Shown here one piece after another: positions 15,882 to 24,724 of a stretch of 49,967 bases of DNA. The DNA is from Bdellovibrionia bacterium (GTDB lineage: Bacteria; Bdellovibrionota; Bdellovibrionia; Bdellovibrionales; JAUICD01), in contig JAUICD010000021.1 of assembly GCA_030427965.1 (NCBI GenBank), forward strand, positions 1 through 49,967, in the 5' to 3' direction. The position numbers and the translations under genes were made by a program. The number at the start of each line of letters is the position of its first letter. Positions within the stretch are counted from its first letter, which is position 1. The notes below the pieces were generated by a model. That model was not told the origin of the DNA, did no database searches, and was given only the letters and a program-made list of their open reading frames with translations.

Positions 15882-17741
15882 ATGGGTAAAAGAAGTGATA
15901 GGTTGTGGGACGTAATGAGAGCTTCGGTTCTTCTGGTAGGGATAGGCTTATTTTCAGCTCAGGGTTTTGCATCACAGGCATTTGTTGAAGGCGAGGTGAT
16001 TGTTAAGTTTCGCCCTGGTCTTTCAGCATCTAGCATGAAAGTCAGACAAAAAGCTGGAAAGCGAATGAAACTTCAGAAGTCTTTCAATAGTCTTAAAATG
16101 CAACAATATAAAGGACAGGACGGTCAATCCACACATGAAATGATGTCAGAGCTTTTGAGCGATCCAAATGTGGAATACGTGGAGCCCAATTATATATTAA
16201 GTAAAACGGAAGTCGAAGGGTCACAAGCCTATACGAAAACTGAAGTACTAGGTTTTGCATCAGGATTTGGTTTAACAGCTGCTGACATTATGGGTGAAGA
16301 GGGCTGGGATGAAGTGGATCAAGCAAATCTTCCTGTGGTTGCTATTATTGACACTGGTGTGGAGCTTTCTCACGATGCAATTGTTGACGCTCTTTGGGAA
16401 AATCCAGGTGAGATTGCAAATAACGGTATTGATGATGATGGTAATGGTTTTGTAGATGATGTGAATGGTTGGAACTTTGTTTCCAATAATAACTATCCAA
16501 ATGACTGTGATGGACATGGAACTCATGTGGCTGGGATTGTGAGGGGTACGACACAGTATCTTTTTGCCGATCCACTTGATACGCCAGTTATAAAAATCAT
16601 GCCGCTTAAATTTTTAGATTGCAATGGCCTAGGGACGACAGCAGATGCAATCAAGGCGATTTACTATGCCGTACAAAATGGAGCAAAAGTTTTAAATAAC
16701 TCTTGGGGTGGGGGGAACTACTCTCAAGCTCTTCATGAAGCGATTGCTTATAGTTACAATGCAAAAACCCTTTTTGTTGCAGCTTCAGGGAACTATAGTA
16801 CCAATGTGGACTCTTCACCTCTTTATCCAGCAAGTTATCCTGTGCCAAACGTGATCTCTGTTGGTGCCTCTACGGATAATGATTATCTAGCCAGTTTTTC
16901 AAATTACGGATCAGGTTCTGTGCATATTGCAGCTCCCGGTGTTTGGGTTTTGAGCGCATATTTAAATAATGAGTATTCTCAGATGTCTGGAACAAGTATG
17001 GCCACTCCTCTTGTTGCGGGTGTGGCTGCTATGATGGTGAATGAACAACCCAATATGACAGGCTATCAGCTTCGTAATATTATTTTACAATCAGCTGATG
17101 TCGAAGGTGATCTCAACAATAAAATTCAGGGGAACAGAAGGTTGAACTCTATGAGTTCAGTTGCAACAGCAAAAGCTGCTACTGTGGACCCAAGTCAACC
17201 TAAGTATGTGATCTACCCATCCAGTGATGATCGTGAGCTTGCTAGTTCCATTGCAAGTGGTGGTGGTAGTGGGTGCGGGATTATAAAACTTGCCTCAGAT
17301 GTGGCAAGTCGATCTGGCACACGTCGAGGGCCGCCTACAGGTAAGTCTATGGCAATTGGATTTGCTCTTTTGATTCCAATTCTTCTTTGGATGTATATGA
17401 GGCAAAGATATGTGGATCCACAAAAACGAAGACAGCATCAGAGATATGGTGTGGACTCAAAAGCTCGTGTGTATGTGGGTGGTGAAGTGCATGAAGCGGT
17501 GATTTACTCGGTTTCAGCAGGTGGTGTTGGTTTAAAGACGGATGCTTCCTTAAGTGATCACGCAGGTAAAACCATTACCGTTTTTGTGGAACAACCTGGT
17601 ACAGGTGATTATACAATTCAACTTGAGGGTGAAATGGTTTGGAAAGGCTCGCACCATGAAGTGGGTGTTCGCTTTGAAAAACCAGTGAATTGGTTTGTCG
17701 AACTCCTCGACAACTGGGACCTCGAGCTAAATAAGATTTAA
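15882..17741 (+). CDS. subtilisin-like serine protease fused through a membrane helix to a PilZ domain
   Basis: A 619-residue protein. A signal peptide (hydrophobic 15-28, ending near 'GFA') is followed by an I9-like propeptide (about 34-105, 'EGEVIVKFRPG...VEYVEPNY') and a complete S8 peptidase domain with Asp157 ('AIIDTGV'), His212 ('GHGTHVAG'), Asn304 ('ASGN') and Ser372 ('SGTSMATP'). 'DDDGNGFVDDVNG' (184-196) looks like a calcium loop. After a Gly-rich 'GGGSGCG' linker comes a membrane helix (about 489-506) and a C-terminal PilZ-like domain with Arg517/Arg521 (RxxxR) and 'SVSAGG' at the D/NxSxxG position. Predicted topology puts the protease outside and PilZ in the cytoplasm. Substrate and real c-di-GMP binding are unknown. 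Confidence 0.9.
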   Translation: MGKRSDRLWDVMRASVLLVGIGLFSAQGFASQAFVEGEVIVKFRPGLSASSMKVRQKAGKRMKLQKSFNSLKMQQYKGQDGQSTHEMMSELLSDPNVEYVEPNYILSKTEVEGSQAYTKTEVLGFASGFGLTAADIMGEEGWDEVDQANLPVVAIIDTGVELSHDAIVDALWENPGEIANNGIDDDGNGFVDDVNGWNFVSNNNYPNDCDGHGTHVAGIVRGTTQYLFADPLDTPVIKIMPLKFLDCNGLGTTADAIKAIYYAVQNGAKVLNNSWGGGNYSQALHEAIAYSYNAKTLFVAASGNYSTNVDSSPLYPASYPVPNVISVGASTDNDYLASFSNYGSGSVHIAAPGVWVLSAYLNNEYSQMSGTSMATPLVAGVAAMMVNEQPNMTGYQLRNIILQSADVEGDLNNKIQGNRRLNSMSSVATAKAATVDPSQPKYVIYPSSDDRELASSIASGGGSGCGIIKLASDVASRSGTRRGPPTGKSMAIGFALLIPILLWMYMRQRYVDPQKRRQHQRYGVDSKARVYVGGEVHEAVIYSVSAGGVGLKTDASLSDHAGKTITVFVEQPGTGDYTIQLEGEMVWKGSHHEVGVRFEKPVNWFVELLDNWDLELNKI

Positions 17742-17744
17742 GCT

Positions 17745-17885
17745 CTTTAGGTTTCGGATAAGATTTCTCCCAACAAGATGAAAGCTCAAACATCCTTCGA
17801 GGCTGCGGCGCTCACCAAGATGGGCACGCGCACTCTCAGGAACTCGTTTCATCTTGTTAGGAGAAATCTTATTCGAAACCTAAAG
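17745..17885. repeat. 39-nt near-perfect inverted repeat flanking 63 bp (possible miniature element or large RNA hairpin)
   Basis: The arm at 17745-17783 begins CTTTAGGTTTCG and the arm at 17847-17885 is its reverse complement with two mismatches in 39. The 63 bp between the arms carry no obvious ORF of note. The element starts 3 bp after the stop codon of the S8-PilZ gene. No target-site duplication is visible at the outer ends. It could be a non-autonomous mobile element remnant, a paired REP-like unit, or the 3' structure of the protease mRNA. Confidence 0.7.
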
Positions 17886-17987
17886 CGCCACGACGGGAAG
17901 TGGTTACCCACCTGTTCATTTATGTGTGTCTTAGGTGCTGCAAGTTGCTTGATGACGTTGGACTTAAAATAGTAGTATAGTTCTGTC

Positions 17988-18776
17988 ATGCATAAACTTG
18001 GGTCCATTGATGGAAATAAAATTATAGATTGGGGAAAAACTTCTGAAGAGTATGCCAGGTATCGTCCAGGTCCGCCGGATAGTTTTTATAAAAAACTCAA
18101 AGAAGAAGGAATAGGTTTAAGTGGTCAGAAAATTTTAGACTTGGGTACTGGTACAGGTGTGTTAGCAAGGCGCTTTGCAAGTCAGGGAGCTCAAATTACA
18201 GGTGTTGATATATCTGAAAATCAAATTCAGATGGCTAAGATTTTGGCTCAAAGAGATGGAGTTTCTGCTGACTTCATGGTTTCTGATGCCAATGAGGTCA
18301 ATTTACCGGATCAATCATTTGATGGAATCACGGCCAATCAGTGTTGGCTGTATTTTGACAAACTTAAAACCATAAGTGAGGTTAAGCGACTTTTAAAGAC
18401 TGAGGGGGTGTTTTTGACTTCACACTTTTGTTGGCTTCCATTTGAGGATCTTGTAGCAGGAAAAACAGAAGAACTTATTTTAAAACACAATCCTGATTGG
18501 TCAGCTGCAGGCTATAAGGGGGAAGTTCCAGAACTTCCTGTATGGGCTGAGGGACATTTTAAGGTTCGTAAACTGATTGTGTATGATGAGCCAATTTCAT
18601 TTACTCCAGAGAGTTGGAAAGGGAGAATGAAAGCTTGTAGAGGTGTTGGGGTGGTGATGAACGATGGTGAGTTGGTAAAGTTTGAGGAGGATTTGGACAA
18701 TTTGCTATCTCAAATAGCAGGTGAGTCATTTGAAGTTCTTCATAGAATTGACATACATATTTTTGAAGCAAGATAA
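17988..18776 (+). CDS. class I SAM-dependent methyltransferase
   Basis: A 262-residue cytoplasmic protein of the UbiE/Methyltransf_11 type. Motif I is 'KILDLGTGTGVLARRFA', followed by 'ITGVDISENQIQMAK' (motif II) and 'DQSFDGITANQCWLYFD' (motif IV region). The N-terminal 'WGKTSEEYARYRPGPPDSF' is common in this group of small-molecule methyltransferases. The substrate cannot be told. It stands between the inverted-repeat element and a GreA/B-like gene on the same strand; the 105-bp gap downstream argues for separate control. Confidence 0.88.
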   Translation: MHKLGSIDGNKIIDWGKTSEEYARYRPGPPDSFYKKLKEEGIGLSGQKILDLGTGTGVLARRFASQGAQITGVDISENQIQMAKILAQRDGVSADFMVSDANEVNLPDQSFDGITANQCWLYFDKLKTISEVKRLLKTEGVFLTSHFCWLPFEDLVAGKTEELILKHNPDWSAAGYKGEVPELPVWAEGHFKVRKLIVYDEPISFTPESWKGRMKACRGVGVVMNDGELVKFEEDLDNLLSQIAGESFEVLHRIDIHIFEAR

Positions 18777-18881
18777 GCTTGCTGCTCCCGACGGAATGTT
18801 CTCTACGCGGAGAGTGATTGAGAATAAAAGAGCTGTTTGAAATTTGTGTTGTACGAGGAAGTTTGGTTGTAGGTTTTAAAT

Positions 18882-19349
18882 ATGAACAAAGCAAATATTC
18901 TCAAATTGGTTCTTGAAGAGTTAGAAAAAAACCGCCAAGTTTTAGTGGCGGCAGCCCTTGAAGCCAAAGAGGCTTCCACAAGTGAAGAGTCAAAAGCTGA
19001 AAATAAATACGACACTAGAGGGCTTGAGGCTTCATACTATGCTGGAGCTCAGGCTAAACGCGCTGTGGAAATCGAGGAATCTCTGTTCAAATTAAATAAC
19101 ATTAAGCTCAAGTCGTTTGAATCTGGTGATAAAATTGAAGTTGGTGCACTTGTTTGCCTTATTGATGAAGAAGAGAGTGAGAAGACTTTGTTTTTGCTCC
19201 CTGTTGGGGGAGTGTCTGTCTTCTATAACGATCAATCTGTTACGACCATTGGGGTTGAAGCCCCACTTGCTAAAATTCTTATGGGAAAGCTCTTGGACGA
19301 TGAGTTTAGATTTCGTGAAAAACAATATATAGTATATTCAATTAAATAA
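18882..19349 (+). CDS. GreA/GreB-family-like protein (transcript cleavage factor-like)
   Basis: A 155-residue protein with 'AKAENKYDTRGLEASYYAGAQ'-type sequence (shortened here to its core, KYDTRGLEASYYAGAQ) and a C-terminal FKBP-like beta domain ('GDKIEVGALVCLID', 'LFLLPVGGVS', 'APLAKILMGK..DDEF'). This fits a divergent GreA/GreB C-terminal family whose members carry a short N-terminal helix pair. True GreA has a longer coiled coil with an acidic tip; here the N-terminal part is only about 80 residues, so a role in rescuing RNA polymerase is inferred from the family alone. It converges on the tetR gene with 28 bp between stop codons. Confidence 0.68.
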   Translation: MNKANILKLVLEELEKNRQVLVAAALEAKEASTSEESKAENKYDTRGLEASYYAGAQAKRAVEIEESLFKLNNIKLKSFESGDKIEVGALVCLIDEEESEKTLFLLPVGGVSVFYNDQSVTTIGVEAPLAKILMGKLLDDEFRFREKQYIVYSIK

Positions 19350-19377
19350 AACAGGGTAGATGAAGAGAGAGTGCAGG

Positions 19378-19959
19378 TTAAGTGAGTAACTGATCAACAG
19401 ACTGTATTAAGCCTCGCTTGGCCTCTGTGGCACTGATGTGATCCTCTGTTCCCATTAGTACTGTAAACCCAGTGATGTGAGCCTGTACCATTGTGGCGAT
19501 TTCAGCGACAGGAAGTTCTGGTGAGAGTTTTTCCTTCTGAATCACATCATAAATCAATAGTCGAATTCGATCTCGTCCCACAGTTCGTATTTCGTTGTTG
19601 ATTTGACGTACGCTCTTGTTGTGGGCCGACATATGATAAAAATACATCCATAGTGAAAAGTAGCTTTTCTTTTTTTGCGCCCAATCAATGGGAGCGCCCA
19701 AATAAAAGTGTAGGGATTTTCTCGGAGAACCTTTCCCTTTTTCTATCGCCTTGAGGGACCATTTCTTTAAGTCTTCAAGCAGATACTGGAACACAGCAAT
19801 CAACAAGTCGTTTGCTTTTGGGAAGTGATATTTTAAATGAGAGGGTTCTGCGTCTGCACCCATGGCGATCTGTTTGAGTTTTGTATTGGCAACTCCATTT
19901 TTGGAATAAACATTTATGGCCGAAAGAATGAGTTGGGTTTTGATGTGTTGAGTAGCCAT
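19378..19959 (-). CDS. TetR-family transcriptional regulator
   Basis: A 193-residue protein with the TetR helix-turn-helix at about 8-53 ('ILSAINVYSKNGVANTKLKQIA' region; then 'HLKYHFPKANDLLIAVFQYL', the typical YxHF/YYHF-like motif). The C-terminal helices form the ligand and dimer region and are not assignable. The gene is divergent from a lipoprotein gene; the 188-bp AT-rich spacer carries a perfect 13-nt inverted repeat that may be its operator, so autoregulation and control of the lipoprotein are likely but unproven. Confidence 0.88.
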   Translation of the reverse strand: MATQHIKTQLILSAINVYSKNGVANTKLKQIAMGADAEPSHLKYHFPKANDLLIAVFQYLLEDLKKWSLKAIEKGKGSPRKSLHFYLGAPIDWAQKKKSYFSLWMYFYHMSAHNKSVRQINNEIRTVGRDRIRLLIYDVIQKEKLSPELPVAEIATMVQAHITGFTVLMGTEDHISATEAKRGLIQSVDQLLT

Positions 19960-20018
19960 AGGTGGTGATTTCTCCTTTGAAATAAATATAGCATAATTTT
20001 AATAAAATATGAATAATT

Positions 20019-20055
20019 TTTAATTTAATTCAAAAATTTTTAATTAAATTAAAAT
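20019..20055. promoter_or_regulatory. AT-rich inverted repeat, possible TetR operator
   Basis: TTTTAATTTAATT (20019-20031) and its exact reverse complement (20043-20055) are separated by 11 bp. The site lies between the divergent tetR and lipoprotein start codons, the usual place for a TetR-family operator. The extreme AT content means such repeats can arise by chance, and it also overlaps the region where promoters would be expected. Confidence 0.4.
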
Positions 20056-20147
20056 TAAGCTATACCTCACAAAATCATTCAGACAGATGTTTGTCCCAGA
20101 CAAAGGGCGAATAGGGAATGCAAACTTATTTTTTGGAGGAGGAAAGA

Positions 20148-20834
20148 ATGAGATGGATATTGTTGATATTTATGCTTACTGGGTGTGCATCCCTGGTGGC
20201 GCAAAAAGACGAAGCTCTTGTTAGTGAAGTCAAAAAGGTTGCAATTGTTGCTATATCTGCAGATCAACCAACTTCAGCTATACAGGTGGGTGGTCTTTTG
20301 AGCCAGCCCTCAAGCCATGTGACTCAAATGTACAATTCCTTGAGAAAGAACCTAAGTAAGAATATGGGCTGGAAGGTTTTGGATATCAAAAGAGTTCAAA
20401 GCAATTCAGGCTACAGATCTGCATACAAAGATACGATGGAAGGCTTTCAGAACAAGAGCCCTATGGGATCAGGTCGACTGAGATATGGAGCTCCTCAAAT
20501 CATGGATATTGATTCTCCGAGAATCCTTGGAGAGGGTGGGAGAGACAAGTTGATTCAAGCTCTTGGTGTGGATGCAATTGTAGCAGTACGGGTGAACGTC
20601 CATTTGAAGTCTTTTACAATCATGGGCATTGGATCTCGAAAACCCCAAGCTAGAGTGAGTTTTTATCTTTATAAGAGAGGTCATCCTAACCCCATTTGGT
20701 TTGATGGAAATATCGATGGAGAGGTTGCGGAGGAGTCTGTTGGTGCTACAGCATTTGTGGATGTTGAGCTTCTTAATAAACTCAGCGTAGAGTCTGCTGA
20801 GACGGCATTTCGTAAAATTGGAAAAAAAGAATAA
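20148..20834 (+). CDS. lipoprotein of unknown function
   Basis: A 228-residue protein that starts at ATG 20148 behind a strong GGAGGAGG site. It has a short lipoprotein signal with lipobox 'LTGC' (Cys12 as the lipidation site; next residues Ala-Ser favour outer-membrane sorting). The mature part has no family recognised; it has a compact alpha/beta look ('KKVAIVAISAD', 'DAIVAVRVNVHL', 'ARVSFYLYKRG'), somewhat like periplasmic proteins that predict a GNA1162 or CsgG-like fold, but that is only an impression. It is divergent from tetR and may be its target. Confidence 0.72.
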   Translation: MRWILLIFMLTGCASLVAQKDEALVSEVKKVAIVAISADQPTSAIQVGGLLSQPSSHVTQMYNSLRKNLSKNMGWKVLDIKRVQSNSGYRSAYKDTMEGFQNKSPMGSGRLRYGAPQIMDIDSPRILGEGGRDKLIQALGVDAIVAVRVNVHLKSFTIMGIGSRKPQARVSFYLYKRGHPNPIWFDGNIDGEVAEESVGATAFVDVELLNKLSVESAETAFRKIGKKE

Positions 20835-20934
20835 TCTCGATTTTGACGGACGACATGGATGTTTTCCTTTCTTTTTGGGATCAAAATTGCACTGTAGGGA
20901 CAAGGTTGATTTTCAAACGTAGAAAGGACGAGAA

Positions 20935-22611
20935 ATGCCACTTACATTGTCTCATTTGTGTAAAACATTGACAGTAGCGACGATCATCGCCTTTTTGTCA
21001 TTTGCAAATGTGGGAAATGCATCCGAGATCACTCTGACGGTCTATCACAAAGACCCTGGAAGTGGAGAAACTTACACCACCGTAAATTGGAAGAAAGAAG
21101 GTTCAACTTACACACGTACCAACAAGGGGGTGACCACTCGTACAGTCAATGCGTGTGCTAAACTACTTGTACAGATGAGGTTTGCTCTCAAGCGAATGGT
21201 TGAAACCGGGTATTTAACAAAACAGCAGGCACGGAAATATGAAGAATTGGGGATTGAACCTGAGCAGATAAAGTTTTGGGAGTACAGCCAGAGTTCTTCT
21301 TTTGAAGAAATATTAGGGTTTTCTCTGGATCGATATGAAAGTGCAGGAATGTCAGAAGGTCCTAAAAGGGATAAAGTGCCTCTAAGGTCAGCAACAATCT
21401 ATTCTGTTGCAGGGCAAAAGATCGACACTCGTAGTGGAATGATCCTTCCAACAAAGCTTCCATGGGAACTGGAAGATAGGTGGAAAACTGTAAGTCAAAA
21501 ACATATGGATCGATCTAAGTACAAGTATGTCTGGGAGTGGGGACGTGCAGCTCAGTATAACCCAAATGAGCTCAAGCCTCTCTTTGCTGCCAATGCTTTT
21601 CTCAATTATTATGAACTTCTTGCTATGGGAGGGAATCTTGATGAGGCTTATGTCATGTTTCACTCACTGAGTAAGGCCAATACAAGACTTTATTTGCAAA
21701 GACATCCAGGGACAGTATTTCCTCAAAATTGGGAAGACCAAGACAACACACTTTTTCTTGTTCCGCTTCGTCAAGTACTTGAGACATACACTATTACTGA
21801 GCATTCCACTCTTATTCGCAATTTGATTCAAATTTCTAATGGAAAGTTAACAGAACTTGAAGCTTATCAAATGTTTATTGAGCACAAACGTATAGTTTGG
21901 TCAGAGTTGGATTTGAACTTGGATGGAAGAATTCAAAATTCTCCTATTGTGATTCGTGATCTCACATCTTCTGCTGAAAATCTTTTTTATTTTAACGGAG
22001 TGAAGAGAGGGTTGGATCTTGATCAAACTCGGGAAGCTACAATGCTTCTTTTGAAATATGGTCATCAACTGCATGCATTTGATGACAGACGATATTTAGA
22101 TGTCACAGATCACTTGTCTTCCAATCCAATTGTTCTGCCTCAAAATGCGGTTGAAATTTCAAACTTAAGTGAATCAGAGGCGCGTGAAGACGATCAATAT
22201 GTTCTTAAAGTGATTTTGGGAGCAGTGGTGCACTCAGCCTCAAGAGCGGCAATAAATAATTCTGAGAAAACTTCGATAAAAAATGAAGTGAAACGTATGT
22301 ATAATGGAGGTGTTCGTTTTGCTTTTACGACCTTCAGTGATTTCCTTTCAAAGGAGTTGGAAAAATGGGGCGGGGAGAAAACTGCAATGGCTCCTAACCC
22401 GGACTCAGAACCAGGTTTGCCCCTTGAAGCAGTTGGAGCTGACTGGTGGTCACGTTCGGCCCTTAAAACATTTTATGTTCATATTTTTACACTAGATGAA
22501 ATTCTTAAAATAGCAGATCGCTATCCGGAGTTGTTCTTTTCAAGTGACAACACCCTTTTCAGGGGAAGGTGGGATACGAGTTACCACTTATTAAATCCAG
22601 ATGTGTTTTAG
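20935..22611 (+). CDS. large secreted protein of unknown function
   Basis: A 558-residue protein with an N-terminal signal peptide ('LTVATIIAFLSFANVGNA', cleavage near residue 29). The mature part is mostly helical with many Tyr and Trp residues and no recognised domain or metal site. AAGGAC lies 6 nt before the ATG at 20935. It follows the lipoprotein gene by 100 bp on the same strand and could share its transcript. It converges on the DUF3617-like gene, with 22 bp between the stops. Confidence 0.7.
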   Translation: MPLTLSHLCKTLTVATIIAFLSFANVGNASEITLTVYHKDPGSGETYTTVNWKKEGSTYTRTNKGVTTRTVNACAKLLVQMRFALKRMVETGYLTKQQARKYEELGIEPEQIKFWEYSQSSSFEEILGFSLDRYESAGMSEGPKRDKVPLRSATIYSVAGQKIDTRSGMILPTKLPWELEDRWKTVSQKHMDRSKYKYVWEWGRAAQYNPNELKPLFAANAFLNYYELLAMGGNLDEAYVMFHSLSKANTRLYLQRHPGTVFPQNWEDQDNTLFLVPLRQVLETYTITEHSTLIRNLIQISNGKLTELEAYQMFIEHKRIVWSELDLNLDGRIQNSPIVIRDLTSSAENLFYFNGVKRGLDLDQTREATMLLLKYGHQLHAFDDRRYLDVTDHLSSNPIVLPQNAVEISNLSESEAREDDQYVLKVILGAVVHSASRAAINNSEKTSIKNEVKRMYNGGVRFAFTTFSDFLSKELEKWGGEKTAMAPNPDSEPGLPLEAVGADWWSRSALKTFYVHIFTLDEILKIADRYPELFFSSDNTLFRGRWDTSYHLLNPDVF

Positions 22612-22633
22612 GTGTCGCTTGTTTTTTTTGAGT

Positions 22634-23149
22634 CTATTTGCAATTTGAAGAAATATACTTTGCAGTGTAGTTCATTGTACTGCGATTTCCATCGGTGATA
22701 GAGTTGACAGTTCCTCTATAGCTCGTGTTGCTTGTCATTGTCCAATCCACGTCACCACGGCTTCCGTCTTTACATGTAAATGAACCACTAAAGGTTCTGC
22801 TGGTTTTCTTTTTGGTTTTGAAGTCACAGTTGTCGTCTTTCTTGCTTCCTCCAGTTGAATTTGGCTGAGGGTACATTTGATTTTCTGAAATCATCTCTTT
22901 TGTTAAGCACACTTGCATTTTGCCATTTGAGAGGTTTGCTCCAGATCCTCCCATCATCTCTTGCACTTTTTTGCGTTGCTCTGGAGTGAGGTTGGCCATT
23001 GCGGTTTTCATTTGCTCTTGGATATTAATATTCTGGCCGTTTACATTTCCTGCAACAGAATACTCCCAAAGGCCTGGCTTAACAGAGTAATTCGCCAGGG
23101 CAAGGTTCATTCCAAACAAAATACTAAAAATCATCGACAATTTTATCAT
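22634..23149 (-). CDS. DUF3617-family secreted protein
   Basis: A 171-residue protein with a signal peptide ('LSMIFSILFGMNLALA') and the start of mature sequence 'YSVKPGLWEYSVAG', the PGxWE pattern of DUF3617. Four mature-region cysteines (in 'MQVCLTKEM', 'DNCDFK', 'SFTCKDG' and the final 'SNCK') fit the two conserved disulfides of the family. The molecular function of DUF3617 is not known. It is followed on the same strand by nothing within 20 bp because it converges on the gene ending at 22611. Confidence 0.8.
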   Translation of the reverse strand: MIKLSMIFSILFGMNLALANYSVKPGLWEYSVAGNVNGQNINIQEQMKTAMANLTPEQRKKVQEMMGGSGANLSNGKMQVCLTKEMISENQMYPQPNSTGGSKKDDNCDFKTKKKTSRTFSGSFTCKDGSRGDVDWTMTSNTSYRGTVNSITDGNRSTMNYTAKYISSNCK

Positions 23150-23199
23150 TTATTTTCTCCCAGCAAAGTTCTTAGTCTACATCTTATGTGTATCAAGAG

Positions 23200-23262
23200 G
23201 GTGCAGTCGGTTGTTTTATGGCCGGCTGCATCCGCAGGATATGCCTGGCACCTTTAGAAGGT
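23200..23262. terminator. hairpins downstream of the outer-membrane protein gene
   Basis: GGTGCAG..CGG / CCGGCTGCATCC (about 23205-23235) forms a stem with one bulge, and CACCTT-TAG-AAGGTG overlaps the stop codon region of the gene ending at 23254. On the minus strand these lie just after that stop. There is no long U tract, so this is a stem-rich 3' end rather than a proven terminator. The stretch GGCAGGATATGCCTGGCACC-like sequence resembles the sdhB terminator stem. Confidence 0.35.
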
Positions 23263-23838
23263 GAAGCGGCCTTTGAGCATGTAGTCGCTAATGATCTCAC
23301 CATTCATAACAGTGCCAAGTCCAATGATACGGTGATTTTCTACACCCACAACAATTGTTTCAGTGATGGCAAGTGCAATGCCTAGAGTGATTGTAGGTGT
23401 AATTGTTAGACCAGCTTCTGATTTGTCGTCATCATACTTGATCGATGCAGAAGTGAAACTTAAACCTGGTGCTAGATAGAGATCCCAAGCTTTATGGGGA
23501 AAGTGAAAACGTGTTTGAGCACCAAGGCTAAAAACACTTAGGCTGAGTTTTTCCCCATCTTCAATGTCTTCAGAGGTGGAGTAATAGCGGAGTGTTCCAG
23601 CTAGCCCTAAGTCGTAATCTAACATGTACTCAAAATCAGCCCCAAGTGCGACCAAGCCACTGATATTGGCAGACCTAGATGTGCCATCTCCATTATTGAT
23701 AGTGTGAGCCCCAGTGTTTACAAAGCCCAAAGCGCCCCAAACATAATAGTCATTGCTGTTTCGAAAAGTGTTGTCTGTAATAGCAGAATGGGCCCAGGTG
23801 GCCGAAACCAGTACTGTGAAAAAGGCGATCCATTTCAT
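23254..23838 (-). CDS. small outer-membrane beta-barrel-like protein
   Basis: A 194-residue protein with a signal peptide ('WIAFFTVLVSATWAHS') and alternating hydrophobic/polar strands ending in the aromatic C-terminus 'MLKGRFTF', a usual outer-membrane barrel ending in Phe. The size and pattern fit an OmpW/OmpX-like eight-stranded barrel; the exact family is unclear. ATG at 23838 with GAAGGAG about 6 nt upstream is chosen. A longer open frame to 23970 would add 44 residues without a start site of similar quality and would hide the signal peptide. Confidence 0.75.
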   Translation of the reverse strand: MKWIAFFTVLVSATWAHSAITDNTFRNSNDYYVWGALGFVNTGAHTINNGDGTSRSANISGLVALGADFEYMLDYDLGLAGTLRYYSTSEDIEDGEKLSLSVFSLGAQTRFHFPHKAWDLYLAPGLSFTSASIKYDDDKSEAGLTITPTITLGIALAITETIVVGVENHRIIGLGTVMNGEIISDYMLKGRFTF

Positions 23839-24041
23839 AAATTCTCCTTCTGTGTAGTTTTTGCGACAACCTACTCCTATCGTGAAAGCTAAGTCTGGGT
23901 CACTTGATAACATTTCACGCAATCCGTGTTTATTGCGCATTGTTAACATCCGGTTATTCAGAGGACCCATTGATAGAAGGAAGGACTAGAGGTAAAACAA
24001 TGAAAGTGTATTGAAAATCGCCATGCATCCGTGGAGTTCAT

Positions 24042-24707
24042 ATGAGTCGTTTGGTGACCTATCTATTTTCGTCTGTCGGTCAAAAGAAGTTAATGGCCTT
24101 AAGTGGTTTGGGTTGGGGGCTCTTTGCCTTAAGCCACATGGCAGGTAACCTTTTGGTTTTTGTTGGGTCCGAGACCTACAACAAGTATGGACATGCCATT
24201 GTCTCAAATCCTGCGATTTATGTCGCAGAAGCTGGACTTGTTCTTTTACTCTTAACTCACGTGTTTTATGGAATTCGTGTTTCCATCCAAGCAAGTAAGG
24301 CGCGTTCTCAAGGGTACGTAGTTAAAAAATCGGGGGACAAAGAGGCCACTCTCTCATCTCGAACAATGAAGTATACGGGGATTGCTGTTCTTGGATTCAT
24401 TATCTTGCATCTTTGGTCTTTTAAATATGGGGCGTATTATGAAGTGTCTTACGATGGGGTTGTGGTACGGGATCTTTTTCGGTTGATGTTAGAAAAATTT
24501 GAAAGTCCAATTTACACATGGGGCTATGTTGCTGCAGTGATCTTGATTGGCTTTCACTTATCTCATGGAGTTTATTCGGCACTACAGTCTCTTGGAATCA
24601 ATCACCCAAGATACACCCCGATCATAGAAAAAATCAGTGTTTTGTATGGTATTTTGATCGCAGTCGGATTTGCTTCACAACCTATATATGTTCACTTTGT
24701 ATTTTAA
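24042..24707 (+). CDS. sdhC: succinate dehydrogenase cytochrome b558 subunit
   Basis: A 221-residue integral membrane protein with five helices, the single-subunit diheme type found in Bacillus, epsilon- and delta-type proteobacteria. Conserved His candidates for heme ligands are in 'ALSHMAGN', 'LLTHVFYG', 'ILHLWSF' and '[12 protein letters not shown]'. It anchors SdhAB and passes electrons to the quinone pool. GTGGAG lies 5 nt before the ATG. It is the first gene of sdhCAB; no separate sdhD is present, consistent with this anchor type. Confidence 0.93.
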   Translation: MSRLVTYLFSSVGQKKLMALSGLGWGLFALSHMAGNLLVFVGSETYNKYGHAIVSNPAIYVAEAGLVLLLLTHVFYGIRVSIQASKARSQGYVVKKSGDKEATLSSRTMKYTGIAVLGFIILHLWSFKYGAYYEVSYDGVVVRDLFRLMLEKFESPIYTWGYVAAVILIGFHLSHGVYSALQSLGINHPRYTPIIEKISVLYGILIAVGFASQPIYVHFVF

Positions 24708-24724
24708 AAAAGGAATTGTATAAA

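Noticed and set aside
17745..17885. Intrinsic terminator of the S8-PilZ gene
   Set aside because: The arms are far longer than terminator stems, the loop is 63 nt and there is no T run after the second arm.
24518..24724. Long N-terminal extension of SdhA inside sdhC
   Set aside because: It is the shifted reading of sdhC; the SdhA family starts at the ATG of 24725, which has its own ribosome-binding site.
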